Assembly: GCA_026874595.1 (NCBI GenBank)
Contig: CM049318.1
Location: forward strand, 50,558,750-50,622,749
Length of the DNA stretch: 64,000 nt
From: Sipunculus nudus
Taxonomy: Eukaryota > Annelida > Sipuncula > Golfingiida > Sipunculidae
Direction: 5' to 3'
Part shown: positions 45,863 to 56,644 of the stretch, in pieces
Numbering within the stretch: the first letter of the stretch is position 1
Layout of the letters: each line of letters starts with the position of its first letter
Made by a program: the position numbers and the translations under genes
The notes under the pieces: generated by a model
What the model was told of the DNA's origin: nothing
The model's input: only the letters and a program-made list of their open reading frames with translations
Databases searched by the model: none

Positions 45863-47793
45863 GTGAGCTACACTCCATGTGATTTGCTAGACACGGGGTT
45901 AGAACATACTGATTTTATGGCTGGCAATATTAGAAATCATTTTACAGAATGGCAAAAAATCACTTCGGATGTAAATGTTCTGATTATAGTAACAGGCTAT
46001 AAAATTGAATTTGATTCTTTGCCTACTCAAAAATTTGTACCAAATGGATGCAGGTTTAGTGATTCAGAAAAAGACATAGTTAAAGCTGAAATTTTGAAAC
46101 TTAAAGGAAAGGGGGTGATTGTATCATCACAAGATGAGCCGGGACAATTTGTCTCATCTATTTTTCTGCGGCCGAAAAAAGATGGCAATTTCAGAATGAT
46201 TCTTAATTTAAAGAAACTAAATCATCATATTCAATATCAACATTTTAAAATGGATACTTTACAATCTTGTTTGAACTTAATTTCACCATCATGTTTTATG
46301 GGATCTGTTGATTTGACTGACCCATACTATTCTGTTGCCATTCACAAAGACAGTCAAAAATATCTGAAATTCAAATTTAATGGAAAGCTTTATTGCTTTA
46401 CTGCTATGCCCAATGGGTTGTCCCCAGCACCAAGAATCTGGACCTTGCTTCTTAAACCAGTGTTTGCACATCTTCGGGGACAAGGGCACATGTCAAGTGG
46501 ATACTTAGATGACTTTTTTCTGGCAGGTGTCACGTGGCATCAATGTCAAGAAAATATTCAGGAAACCTTGAACTTATTGAGGAAATTAGGTTTTTACATA
46601 AACACAAAGAAATCAGTCACTAACCCTACACAGAATATTAAACATTTGGGATTTGTTTTGGACTCTGTTACCATGACAGTGGCTGTGAATAATGAGAAAA
46701 TTCGCAAAATTAAAAAACTGGGCACAAAATTGATTAACTCCCAAAGCTGCCAGATTAGGGAAGCAGCAACATTAGTTGGAGTTATGGTGAGCTGCCTGCC
46801 AGGTGTCCGTTATGGGAAGCTGTATTACCGAAATCTTGAGATAGATAAAATACTTGCCCTAAAGAAAAATCATGGCAATTTTGATGCTTCAATGAAAATG
46901 TCACACAAGGCAAAACAAGACATAGTTTGGTGGATTACTAAGGCTCATGCTAACAAACAATCCATAGCAGAAAGTAACGCCACTATTATTCTACAAACTG
47001 ATGCCTCTAACAAGGGCTATGGAGCATTCAGAGAGACCACCGAATCCACAGGTGGCAGATGGGCTGCTGGTGACCTCTTCCAGCATATTAATTATCTGGA
47101 GCTAAGGGGAGCCTTGTTAGGCCTCCAGGCATTGTGTAATGACTTGACAGATACACACATTCTTCTGAAATTAGACAATATGACTGCAGTATGTTATATA
47201 AACAATATGGGAGGTAGTCATAGCTTGAGCTGTAACCAGGTAGCAAAAGATATTTGGCAGTGGAGCATTCCCAGAAATAACTGGCTCAGTGCCACTCATA
47301 TTGCAGATGTTACTAATGTAGAGGCAGATAAAGCCAGCAGGAAATTTAATGATAGGACAGAATGGCAGCTCCTACCAGAAGTGTATAATAACGTTGTGCA
47401 GCGTTTTTGCCAACCTGTGATTGATATGTTCGCATCTAGGATTAATCACCAAATGGTTCCATTCGTTTCTTGGCGCCTGACCCAGAAGCCATTGCCGTTA
47501 ATGCATTCACTTTGAACTGGAACCTGTATGACCTGATATACATGTTCCCTCCTTTCAGTCTGTTGGGGCGCGTATTGAGGAAGCTGCAAGAGGACCAGGC
47601 AACAGCCATAGTGATAGTGCCACACTGGCCAACACAAACCTGGTACCCCTTACTGCTGAGAATGATGACAGCGCCACCTATGCTGCTTCCCAGGAAAAAA
47701 CACCTGCTGAGGCTGCCATCAGATCCCACGGTCTTACATCCTCTGTGGGCCAAAATCAGGATAATGGCCTGCTTGTTATCAGGGAAAAACTAA
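45863..47793 (+). pseudogene. DIRS element: RT, RNase H and MT-like linker
   Basis: The main frame (45863-47515, about 550 residues) contains the RT: finger block FLRPKKDGNFRMILNLKKLN, catalytic blocks VDLTDPYYSV (about 46306-46335) and YLDDFF (46502-46519). RNase H has LQTDASNKGYGAF (about 46992-47030), LELRGALLGLQAL and LKLDNMTAVCYINN. Near 47465-47480 the reading shifts by one base and then continues to about 47690 with FPPFSLLGRVLRKL and IVPHWPTQTWYPLLLRMM. That is the segment between RNase H and recombinase that in DIRS elements has been likened to a DNA adenine methyltransferase. Only one frameshift separates it from an intact protein. Confidence 0.88.
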
Positions 47794-48752
47794 AAGCTCA
47801 AGGAGTCTCACCTAGAGTCCAAGAGATAATTGCTAAATCATGGTGCACAGGATCTACAAAACAGTATAATGTTTACCTGCAAAAATGGATGAATTTTGCG
47901 TCTACTCATAGCATTGATGCATGTTTTCCCACAACGTCGCAAATTTTAAATTTCTTCGCGGAACTATACGACTCTGGTTTAAGCTATTCAGCCTTAAACA
48001 CTGCACGTTCAGCCCTGTCGACAGTCACTACTCTAAAAGGGGAGCCCTTTACAGTTGGTGACCATCCATTAATACGCAGGTTCATTAAAGCAGTCTTTCA
48101 AACCAGACCTAGCCTACCAAAGTATACTTCTACATGGAGTGCAAAAACAGTTTTGGAATATCTAAAAAAGTTGTCGCCAGCAAATAAACTCTCTCTCAAA
48201 CAACTCACTTTGAAATTAGTAACTTTGTGTCTATTAGTCACTGGGGCAAGATGTCAGTCAATTCACTTAATGGACACAGATCATATGACTACAGGGAAAT
48301 TGTCATATAAATTTCATATAATGCAGCTGGTAAAACAGTCCAGACCTGGTCATGCTCAGCCAGAGCTTGTGCTCCCAGCCTTCCCAGTGGACAGGAGACT
48401 CTGTGTAGTTACTTATATGAAAGAATATTTGAGTAGGACTAGAGAAGTTAGATCAGATAGTAGATTGTTTATTAGTTGGTGTAAACCCCATAAGGGTGTT
48501 ACAAGTAGTACTATTGCGCGTTGGACTAAACATGTCTTACAGGCAGCTGGAATAGACAGTTCTGTATTCACAGCGCACAGCACACGTGCTGCTGCAACTA
48601 GTGCAGCTCACAAATTTAATATCCCAATAGATATAATTTTGAAAGCCGCAGGCTGGTCTAATGACAGCACTTTTTGTAAGTTTTATAATAAACCAGTCGT
48701 AAATGACACAAGTTTCGGTAATGCAATTTTAAACTCTGCTGTCGATAAATAA
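47745..48752 (+). CDS. DIRS element: tyrosine recombinase
   Basis: An uninterrupted frame of 335 residues that begins inside the end of the RT-RNase H frame, as is usual in DIRS elements. The N-terminal core-binding domain includes STKQYNVYLQKWMNFA. The catalytic domain has Arg in VTGARCQSIHLM (about 48237-48273), His and Arg in TAHSTRAAATS (about 48570-48602), Trp in AAGWSNDSTF (about 48645-48674) and Tyr in CKFYNKP (about 48675-48695). All expected residues are present. It would recombine the circular cDNA with the target at a few matching bases, leaving no duplication. Whether the ATG at 47745 is used, or a later one, is open. Confidence 0.9.
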   Translation: MGQNQDNGLLVIREKLKAQGVSPRVQEIIAKSWCTGSTKQYNVYLQKWMNFASTHSIDACFPTTSQILNFFAELYDSGLSYSALNTARSALSTVTTLKGEPFTVGDHPLIRRFIKAVFQTRPSLPKYTSTWSAKTVLEYLKKLSPANKLSLKQLTLKLVTLCLLVTGARCQSIHLMDTDHMTTGKLSYKFHIMQLVKQSRPGHAQPELVLPAFPVDRRLCVVTYMKEYLSRTREVRSDSRLFISWCKPHKGVTSSTIARWTKHVLQAAGIDSSVFTAHSTRAAATSAAHKFNIPIDIILKAAGWSNDSTFCKFYNKPVVNDTSFGNAILNSAVDK

Positions 48753-49033
48753 AGAGGGATATGCGTACCCCTAATTCAAAATGACAGTATACTCTATGAT
48801 AATAATCCATACAATGATTTCACATGTATATAAATATGCATCATTTTCATAATAGTAGAGGATATATATTTTTTATTACGCTCAGCTATAGAGATGTATG
48901 TTTACATATACATGGTCAATATGTGTAGATATCTTCACCTAAAGTGAATTGGAGACTTGAATAAATTGTATTAGTTTCAAGTAATGGCTTGTTACTTATT
49001 CATGTACTGATTCCGATCCATGTTGTGTTAAAG

Positions 49034-49156
49034 TCTCGCGGGATCCATCATGCTGTATGATAAGGTAGAATTAAAAAATTAAACGAGACTTACCTTAGTA
49101 AGGTGAAGTTTGATTGTGATTCTACCTTATCATATTGAGCATGATGAGATCAAGCG
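49034..49156. repeat. DIRS internal complementary region
   Basis: 49034-49072 is the exact reverse complement of the left end 44075-44113, and 49069-49156 is the exact reverse complement of the right end 49238-49325. The two parts meet at AATT. In the DIRS model this region templates the joining of the two ends into a circle. The stretch 48753-49033 holds no gene and contains AATAAATTG near 48960. Confidence 0.95.
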
Positions 49157-49321
49157 CCCACCCCTTCCCTCCCCTTTTATTTTTCCACATGGACCGTCAT
49201 GTTAAAGAATGATGCTTCCAGTGCGCATGCGCAATCTCGCTTGATCTCATCATGCTCAATATGATAAGGTAGAATCACAATCAAACTTCACCTTACTAAG
49301 GTAAGTCTCGTTTAATTTTTT

Positions 49322-49578
49322 AATTACTCTATAAGACCAGTCATAGTACTTTATGCAGAATATCCAGAACTTTACCTGTATGAGTACTATTATTACATCC
49401 TTGTTTCTGATTTGGAAGCAAGCTAGGCTTCCCCTTCCCGGGTCCCCTGGGGTCAGCTAATCCAGTGACGTGGATAGACATGTGATCAGTCACCTGACGC
49501 ACAACCCCAGCTGGCAAGACCATATCTCCATTCCTTTAATTTATATCCCGCTAGCTAATGGTCAACATCAACTGAAAA
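49322..49578 (+). repeat. Element C split direct repeat, A2
   Basis: Partner of A1 (36619-36847): AATTACTCTATAAGACCAGT, GAGTACTATTATTACA, CCAGTGACGTGGATAG and CGCTAGCTAATGGTCAACAT. It begins within the AATT that ends the DIRS element. Confidence 0.8.
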
Positions 49579-49646
49579 TTCCTCCACTACCCTGCCACCA
49601 CCCTCGCTCCCAGGTCAGTTTCAGGAGTTTTATATACATTGCATTC

Positions 49647-50199
49647 TTTAATCCCCACCAGCGCCTTATTTTAATTCAAATTGTATATATAATTAACACA
49701 AGGTTTTTCAAACTGGGATATCAGAGTACACTTCTTTTATTAATGTCATGCCTGTAATTTTCTGTGAATATGTTGCTTTTAAGACATCTATCACTTTGTA
49801 CAGCTAGGTAGATAGTGCACACATTGCTACCCTCTATCGGTTTAGGTATCCGCTATTTCTATAGTTCACCTTGTATGATTCTATATTTTATTTAAATCAT
49901 GGGTAAATTATACAGATTATTCTAGAATTCAGACAGCATTCAAAGATTATTCATAATATCCAGTAGTATTTACACTTAATTCCTAAATCTCATTCTTAGA
50001 TCAGAAATAGTCATTCCTATTGTACTTCAGAGTTCACTACCAAGGTTTCTCTTTTCTGGGATATTTGTTAACATATCATTAGTGTGTTATCTTTTATTCT
50101 GTGTTTTGATGTCTGTATAATAAATTGTTTCTTTCGTCGTAATAATAAAAAACATATAATCATCTATCATGTGTTGTTGTTCTGCATGTGTCTGCATAA
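49647..50199 (+). repeat. Element C split direct repeat, B2
   Basis: Partner of B1, ending GCATGTGTCTGCATAA, with AATAAA at 50144-50149. It forms the right end of element C. Sequence after it continues the element D repeat array. Confidence 0.85.
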
Positions 50200-50280
50200 A
50201 AAAGATATGTCAGGCAGACCACTGTATATAAATTCCCCCCCCCCCCCCCCAAAAAAAGATGCCATGAGGGTCACTGTGTT
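50200..50280 (+). repeat. Element D spaced repeat array, right part
   Basis: Two copies of the D unit (AAAAGATATGTCAGGCAGACC and AAAGATGCCATGAGGGTCAC) with a C tract between. This ties the SGNH frame at 35534 to the gag at 50345 as one interrupted element. Confidence 0.65.
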
Positions 50281-50325
50281 TTGTATGGACATTAACACAC
50301 TAACACTAGCTAACATTACTGCTCT

Positions 50326-50983
50326 GTGAATTTTGTCTGGACAGGATGTCTGCCAGGGAGAGACGGGCTAAGAGGTTGCCTGCTCATTATGCAGATTCGC
50401 ATACGCCACCAGCAAAACGAGGTTGCTTGTCTGGGCACCCGCCTTGAACTCCGGTACGAGTCCTGTCTTTGTCAAGGACCCCATACCACCATGATCAGCC
50501 ACAGGATCAGGAAACTTCATCCAGTGGTGCTACTACAGCGGCATTGAACCAACTCATGACGTCTGTTGCTGACCTTCAGAAGGAAGTAGAAGCCCAGATC
50601 AGAGGAACAACAGTCCCCAAAACAAGGAATAACAGCCGCAAAAACAGGTTTTCATCAGCAGAGGAGAGCGCCAATGATGACAGTGACCATGAACTCTTAG
50701 ATGAGATAACCCACAGCATTGAGATACCCAAAGATGCTGTTACAGCAATGACAGGTGAGGAAACACACAGACCAGGTGTAAATGCTCAAAGTTCTGATAG
50801 TACTCAAGTTCTGATAGGGGACGGGATCATGTTTCACTCAGCTCGTCAGTAGCTAGGTCAGTAAGGGAGGTTATCTGGGCAGATAGGTTTTAAGAGCTTA
50901 GGACACTCATCAGCACAGAAAAACAGGATGATGGGTACTACCTTGAATGTGGGGGTTCAGATACTGACAGGGATACTGTACAA
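50326..50983 (+). pseudogene. YR retroelement D: gag, N-terminal part
   Basis: TTTTGTCTGGACAG is an acceptor-like run directly before G-ATG at 50345, reading MSARERRAKRLPAHYAD, similar to the MPGRERTMPHR start of element B. One frame change near 50450 leads to a frame open to 50852 with TSVADLQKEVEAQI (a short coiled coil) and an acidic Ser-rich part. The coding text (DTVQL) is then cut by the TTAA-flanked element at 50988 and resumes after 53628. Confidence 0.7.
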
Positions 50984-51626
50984 TTAAGGTCTAATCATCA
51001 TCAAAAATCATGAAAATTACATTTTTCTGAAAAACATCTGGTTTTATAGATGTTTGCTATATCTATCTTTTCACAAAAACACGTTCCTGGGGTTATATTG
51101 TATCAATTAGAAAAATAAGTATTTTAATTCAGATGTCAACCCCACGTGGGGTGCAAACAGGACCAACTGGTGTCAGCTCGGCGAGAGTTGGCAGCATGTA
51201 AGTTGCTTATTGGTTAACCATGCACTCGTGATATTAGGCAAATTTTTGATTGACAGGCATGGGGAAGCCGCAGTCAGTCAGCCGGGAAAGAGCTTATCTT
51301 TATTACCGGCACTTACTTATTGGCACTAATTGATACAAACTCGTCCCCCCTATACGCCTAACCCTGAAGTAAACTGTACATCGTACTCCTCCAGTCGCCA
51401 AATAATGTCTATGTCACTGCCCTAAAATATGTTAGTGTCACCCAATAAGGGTCCTAGCACCAAGAATATACCCAAAAATATGAATTTTCCGATTGTTAAT
51501 TCTGTAAAATTGACCCTGTTATACACTATAACATTTTCTCCCAGGGTCCATAATTACATCGCCAAAACCATTACCGAATACATCGTTCCTTCTTCTATAA
51601 TTTACACTATCTTCAAACTGAACGTC

Positions 51627-51950
51627 ATGGGTCGAAGAAAATAGAGTAGATTGAGCGAAGATAAAATTCGCTATTTGAAGGAGAATCAGTCACATACTGC
51701 TGATCACAAGGTTCTCGTGTCGTTAGTGGAGGATGAAGATAATTTTGTGAGAGGACGAGGGCACCAAGTTACACCACCACGTCACCTGCTAACAAATTTT
51801 GCGAAGTGAACCGCGCCGGAGTCTTAGCTATGAGAGCGATCGGTAAAGGAAGAGCAGCCGCAGCACGATTTAGCGCGTATATGACTGGTGTAAATAATCT
51901 AATGAGAGAGAGAGATATGTGTTGCTGCTAGCTATGTAGTGTCTCATATA
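51627..51950 (+). pseudogene. Mutator-like transposase N-terminal remnant
   Basis: From the ATG at 51627 the frame reads MGRRK, a stop, then SRLSEDKIRYLKEN. After a further frame change the block CEVNRAGVLAMRAIGKGRAA and ARFSAYM appears (about 51800-51885). This resembles the opening of the Mutator-like transposase domain proteins common in invertebrates, whose N-terminal part reads roughly EVNRR-VYAMR-IG-G and a following FC--MN. Only about 90 codons remain, with at least one stop and one frameshift. Confidence 0.5.
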
Positions 51951-52271
51951 TAATTTTGAGAGGGAGAGACAAGCTGTTAATTGGATTAGGGTATATGGTG
52001 GTCTGAAAGAGAGTGCAGAGTAAACAGAGTGATCGTTCTTATCAGTCACTTCACACCTGACGCTAGTCCGCCACGTACGGACTCCATTTATCTGTGATAC
52101 GGAATCCGACCGTCTGGCGGTGAGAGTTCACCCTGCCGTTCACAGAAGGACCTGTAACATGAATTACCACTGCTTGTTGTGCGATAGAGAAACAATCTTG
52201 TATTTATATATAGAAATAAACTTTTTATGTATCAAATTAAATCGATATATCACCTTTATGTGCGCCTGTAA

Positions 52272-52631
52272 ATGTTTTTTTATCCTTTGAACTGCCGGGG
52301 TTCAGATGTTGCATGCCAACTGGACACCACCGGAAAAGGAATCCTATGCAAATTAGGTGGGCAATCTATGCAAAAGATGAATTCAGGGGGGCTTTTCCCA
52401 GGAATGCCAGTGCCGCGCACTAGGATAGACCATATTTTCAAGCATCCTTCCCATCATACATCGCTTGTTGTCAATGATGCTAAATTCCTATTGGTTGTTC
52501 CAACCGGAAAGCGCCATCGGCCAGACGGAGACGATGTAATATCTGACTTGATCCAGAGTAAGTGCCCATACTCTATTATTGCTGATCATCCAGCAAAAGT
52601 TTTGGTCCCAACGGAGTCTAAGCATCTGTAA
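52272..52631 (+). CDS. Unrecognised 119-codon frame in TTAA element
   Basis: The frame begins at ATG 52272 and gives a mixed-composition protein without membrane or signal segments (GGLFPGMPVPRTRIDHIF, HHTSLVVNDAKFLLVV). I do not recognise it. No TATA box is close, and it may be chance or a fragment of another element. The following DNA (52632-52920) carries CAGCGCTGCAAGACTGCAG but no gene. Confidence 0.25.
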   Translation: MFFYPLNCRGSDVACQLDTTGKGILCKLGGQSMQKMNSGGLFPGMPVPRTRIDHIFKHPSHHTSLVVNDAKFLLVVPTGKRHRPDGDDVISDLIQSKCPYSIIADHPAKVLVPTESKHL

Positions 52632-53628
52632 CAATTATAATATGTGGGGTTCGTTTGGTGTCCTCACGCTTTACAAGGCATACACGTGTCTGTGGGTCTG
52701 TACGGATCCGTACAAACTTAGATAGTATAGACTCTCCCCGCCAGAGGCTGCAGCGCTTGTATTGTTTACTATATATGTCAGCGCTGCAAGACTGCAGCAA
52801 ACCTGACGCGTGCCCCGGCACGGTAGCCCATGACCTGATTACCGATGACCGACCCCTTGGACCAGTAAGCTCCGCCTACTTTAGTTTGACAGTTCTCCAG
52901 TTGTCATGATGCCTAATAAAATCCTTTTTTTTTAACATTGATAAACCATTAAATTTTATAATTTATATAATGAAACCGATTCTCATCCAAACATTAAGTG
53001 AAAAAATACAACTGTCACTTGCGCTTATATCCCTGTTTTCCACTCAAAACGAAATTTCTCTTCCCAAACAGTTTTTGGCCGTTTTCTCAAAACAGTATTT
53101 CAGGAGACTGTACGGTCTTCAGAGCGATATTTCTCAAAAACCATCGAATGTAGAGTCTTCAAATTTTGCATATAGGTAAATCAACAAGTATTCTAAAATG
53201 CGTTTTTTCTTTTTCCTATATCGTTTTCAGTGTAGTAGAAATACGTTATTAAAACGAAATAAGTATTGTTAACATCACACATTTTTTTAAAATTTAAAAT
53301 TCATTATGAAAAAAGACAATAAATATATAACAAAAAAAAAGCCTGGAGATATTTGTATGTAGTTTCAAATGATACTATTTCCACATACATACCCCATGCC
53401 AATTTTGAGATATATCCAATTAAAAAATAATAATTTTAAATCATTTCAAGTTTTAAATTTTCAAAGTGGAAAAAGTTACACTTTTTATTTATATCTCATC
53501 TGATAGAGAATATTCTAAGGATCCTAAACATATATAAATATATATACATCACTGTGTCTAAAATTATTATTAATATGAATTCTAAAGCTAAATTAAACCA
53601 AGGTTGTTTGACGATGATTAGACCTTAA

Positions 53629-54200
53629 GTGGGCAAAAAAGAAATCAGCTCCCATAGCTTCAATTCACCAGTGGACAGATGCATTAATTGTATATACTGC
53701 AGTTTACACGGAAAAACATGCATCTGAGGCACCAAAGCTCATGAAGTACCAGTCAACAGTAAGAAAGATTTCTTCTAAGGGTGGGGATTGGGCTTATTAT
53801 GATAAAGAATTTAGGAAGAGGAGGTCAGAGTACAGGTTAGAATGGGACTTAGTTCATTTGCAGCTTTATTAGGAGGCTAGGATGGTCCATATCAACCCCA
53901 AGCCCAATAATTTCCCTAGACAGCCAAAGCCCAACACCTCACAGAAATTCACCTCTCTGAAATTCCCATCAGCAAACCCAGTATTTGACCACCAGAGTCG
54001 TAACTCTCTTAAGAGGGGAAAGTCTCAAGGAAAGGGGACTTCAAGTTACCATAGTAAGCAGGAATCTGCCTGTTGGAGATGCAACAAAAGGCAGTTTTGT
54101 GGGGGCTGTAGCTTTCAGCACCTTTGTTCAAAATGTAAAGGACCCCATTCCATGAAAGAATGTTCGTTTCTGGTTGTAGTGCACAAGAAAATCAGCCCTT
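53629..54200 (+). pseudogene. YR retroelement D: gag core and zinc finger
   Basis: Directly right of the TTAA element the Gag core reads SIHQWTDALIVYTAVYTEKH and APKLMKYQSTVRKIS, then GGDWAYYDKEFRKRRSEY (about 53665-53835). A stop near 53871 separates it from a frame 53882-54217 that ends in a cysteine/histidine knuckle: CWRCNKRQFCGGCSFQH then LCSKCKGPHSMKEC (about 54068-54165). This fits the CCCH knuckle seen in element B. The arrangement equals gag of elements B and E. Confidence 0.8.
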
Positions 54201-54540
54201 TTGTGCCAATATTCTAGAAAATATTCTAACTAAATTGGAGTATGATGCTGACAAAACTGCGTACTTGGCAACAGGTTTTGTAAAAGGTTTTAATTTGCAC
54301 TGCTCCACTCCACCCATGCTTAGCCCCCCAAAGAACCTGAAATCTGCTAACAATCACCCTAATGTCGTCTGGGAAAAACTAAATAAAGAAATGAAAGCTG
54401 GTAGAATTTCAGGCCCCTTCAAACAACCTCCAATAGACAGATAATTATGTTCTCCTTTGGGGGCATGTCCTAAGAAAAAAACAGGCACTTATAGGTTGAT
54501 ACACCACCTGTCATTTCCTGACTTACAGCCATCAGAGTAG
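54201..54540 (+). pseudogene. YR retroelement D: RT, N-terminal part
   Basis: The frame reads YLATGFVKGFNLH, then LKSANNHPNVVWEKLNKEM and GRISGPFKQPP (about 54265-54430). After a stop at 54442-54444 it continues in frame with CSPLGACPKKKTGTYRLIHH and LSFP (about 54448-54515). It stops being RT there. The matching continuation, KGSSVNDGMPKAYS, is found at 61256 beyond element E, so E sits in this gene. Confidence 0.82.
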
Positions 54541-54959
54541 TCTATGGATGGTTTATGCACTCCCTCACAATTTTTTCCTTTGGGGATGCAAAAAAAGTAT
54601 AACTTTCAATATTCAAGGTTTAATTTTTCGTTATCATGTATATTTGTTCTGAGGATAGAAATGCAGTCAGTGGAACCCAGTCGTTAGTGTCGACTCCGGC
54701 TGGGGGCCCACTTGTACACTTACTTCATTATGTTATGTCATTATCCTAATCACTTTTCAAAACTAGGGAATCTGTTGGTGTAGACTGCTTTTGCCCTGTT
54801 TTGGACTACAGCTAACATACAAATAGGAAAGTAATAGATTATATCTCATTCACACTGGTAGTTAAATTTAATCAGTTGTCGAAAGCATGTACTGTCTCAA
54901 AGCCAGTAAGACATGTCTGGCTACTGTAAACATTGCTCATGTTGTGAGCGATCATAAAG

Positions 54960-55040
54960 GCCAGGTCATCACTTCCGGTCCCACAACGAGATTCTCGAGT
55001 GAGGTAATATAAATACCCATGAAAAGTGGGATAGATCAAA
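54960..55040 (+). promoter_or_regulatory. Element E promoter candidate
   Basis: TATAAA at 55008-55013 follows TCACTTCCGGTCCC (ETS-type ACTTCCGG) by about 35 bases and precedes the SGNH frame by about 375 bases. The same pair of motifs stands before the compact unit at 27145-27170. The flanking stretches 54600-54959 and 55041-55387 have no recognisable gene. Confidence 0.45.
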
Positions 55041-55387
55041 TTTATGCGCTTCACCGAAGGATAAACATCACTGTTTGCTAGTTTTTTCCCCAACTCGTTG
55101 ACTACTTGGAGGATTCACTATTTGCCGCCAGACTTTCATCACCTGTTCATAACCACATCGAAGACTCCAGATTGGTCAATTCCCATTTTGTCAGTGCAAG
55201 AAGGATTTAAAGTCCTAGCCGTTCAGCTGCCATTATCAGCTGATAAGTTGCAGTATTATTAACCCTTTATCTAGCATTTAATTTTAAACCTGTCCCATGT
55301 TTTACGACATTGTCAGAGGCATTATACTACACGCATTATACTACACCCAGCTTTGCTGTATCAGCGACTGTCACATAATAGATTCAA

Positions 55388-55994
55388 TTGCCTGGTCCAT
55401 TCGGGCAAAAATCCGAATACAGCTATGCCATCAAACTGCGAAGTTATTGTTGTTCTGGGGATTCCCAGGTAAAACAACTTCAACTTGGTATCAATGCAGG
55501 CTCTATGTCGGTGAAACAGGGACTAGGTTTCAGTAAATGCTCCGTGAACATTCAGGGGATAGGTGGTAGGACCGTACCAAAGGTCAAGATGGCGGACCTA
55601 GGTATCGTTGTGCTAAAGAAACCATCCTTGGTTATCCTGCATGTTGGGGGCAATGACCTTTCGGCGCTAGACCATTCAGGGAGGCCTGAGGTCATAGGAA
55701 ACCAGCTTCTCATGCTAGCTGAATACCTACATGTTCACCTGCATGTCCCTTGTGTAAGGGTGCTAGCTCTGACCCCTTGCTATATATGCGCCATACTATG
55801 GTCAAGTATATCCATCAGATTATAACAGGAAGGTTGAAATTTGCAATAACTACCTTGAGGCCACTCTAGGGGACACCAACTATGCAAAACTGTGGCAGCA
55901 CAAGTATAAATGGGGTCCACATTTATTCAGCGATGATGGGGTCCATTTCAACAATAGAGGATTAAAACTATGGTATAAGTCTATCAAACCATAA
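55388..55994 (+). pseudogene. YR retroelement E: SGNH-hydrolase-like protein
   Basis: Block I GDS is at 55457-55465 (SGDSQVKQL), block III is GGNDLSA (about 55648-55668) and block V DDGVHFN lies at about 55932-55955, supplying Ser, Asn/Gly and Asp-His of the SGNH fold. The conserved IQGIGGRTV precedes block III. One frameshift near 55790 separates block V from the rest; the protein ends at TAA 55992-55994. No ATG is clear at the start, so an upstream exon or loss of the start is possible. SGNH hydrolases are esterases or lipases; such a domain is known from some Ngaro-type elements, where its role is unclear. Confidence 0.75.
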
Positions 55995-56644
55995 GTCCAT
56001 CAAAGCTTGTGTTATTAACTCCCTAAAGATGTATTTGTCTGGGAAAAATCAGCCCCCACAGTATATGACATTGTCATTAGCTTCTATATATGCAGTCCAT
56101 AATAGGGTTCTACATTGCAACATAATTAATGGATCTAATGCCATCTAATGTATCATTTAATGTCGCAGGATATTTTGTGTTTATCTCCGGTCTATCTTAA
56201 ATTTTGTATGCCAACTGTTATAATATATCTTAATGTATGGCGTCTTATAACTACCATGTTTTTTCCAAAAAAGAAAGCATTTACAAATTGTTTTTCATTA
56301 TCTTAATTTCTGTTCTATTGCTGGCAGGGCTATATCAGATGTAGATATATATATACGCATGTATATATATATACATATGCGTATTCATATATAAATATAT
56401 ACACCCCCTAGAGACTTATAGATTTTCTAAATTTTGATCAATAATATTTAATGATAACATTGACAATAATGGCACTCTCTACAAATTGGAAGTGGCTAGT
56501 CCTTATTCAAGACCTATTATTTCATATGCTTGCACTGTTGTTGTTCAGCTACATTCTTGTACAGTTTTCTTATAACCGAAACTTTCATCTAGCTTAAAAA
56601 ATAATAATAATAATAAACAAATAAAATTATAACTAGGTTTTTTT
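55995..56644. other. Spacer between SGNH frame and array
   Basis: AT-rich DNA without a gene. A block of alternating ATATATAC palindromes occurs at about 56340-56402, including ACGCATGTATATATATATAC and ATATGCGT. Confidence 0.5.

Larger units (their letters stand above)
44075..49325 (+). mobile_element. DIRS-type YR retrotransposon, nearly complete
   Basis: The element has gag, RT-RNase H, a methyltransferase-like linker and a tyrosine recombinase in one orientation, flanked by inverted repeats. GAGATTGCGCATGCGCACTG at 44111 onward is matched by its complement (CAGTGCGCATGCGCAATCTC) at 49220-49239. The outer left end (44075-44113) and the outer right end (49238-49325) are both complementary to adjoining parts of an internal region at 49034-49156. 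This is the terminal repeat plus internal complementary region known from Dictyostelium DIRS-1. There is no target-site duplication; AATT is present at both junctions. Three single-base frame breaks are the only visible damage. Confidence 0.93.
50988..53624. mobile_element. TTAA-flanked DNA transposon, 2.6 kb
   Basis: Inverted ends GGTCTAATCATCATCAAA (50988-51005) and its complement TTTGACGATGATTAGACC (53607-53624), one mismatch in 18, lie between TTAA copies at 50984-50987 and 53625-53628. A TTAA duplication is the mark of the piggyBac superfamily, but the ends do not begin with the usual CCC and no piggyBac transposase is visible. Inside are a Mutator-like remnant (51627-51950), an unassigned 119-codon frame (52272-52631; AATAAA at about 52216 before it) and AT-rich DNA (52910-53600) without genes. 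It interrupts element D gag. Confidence 0.8.
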
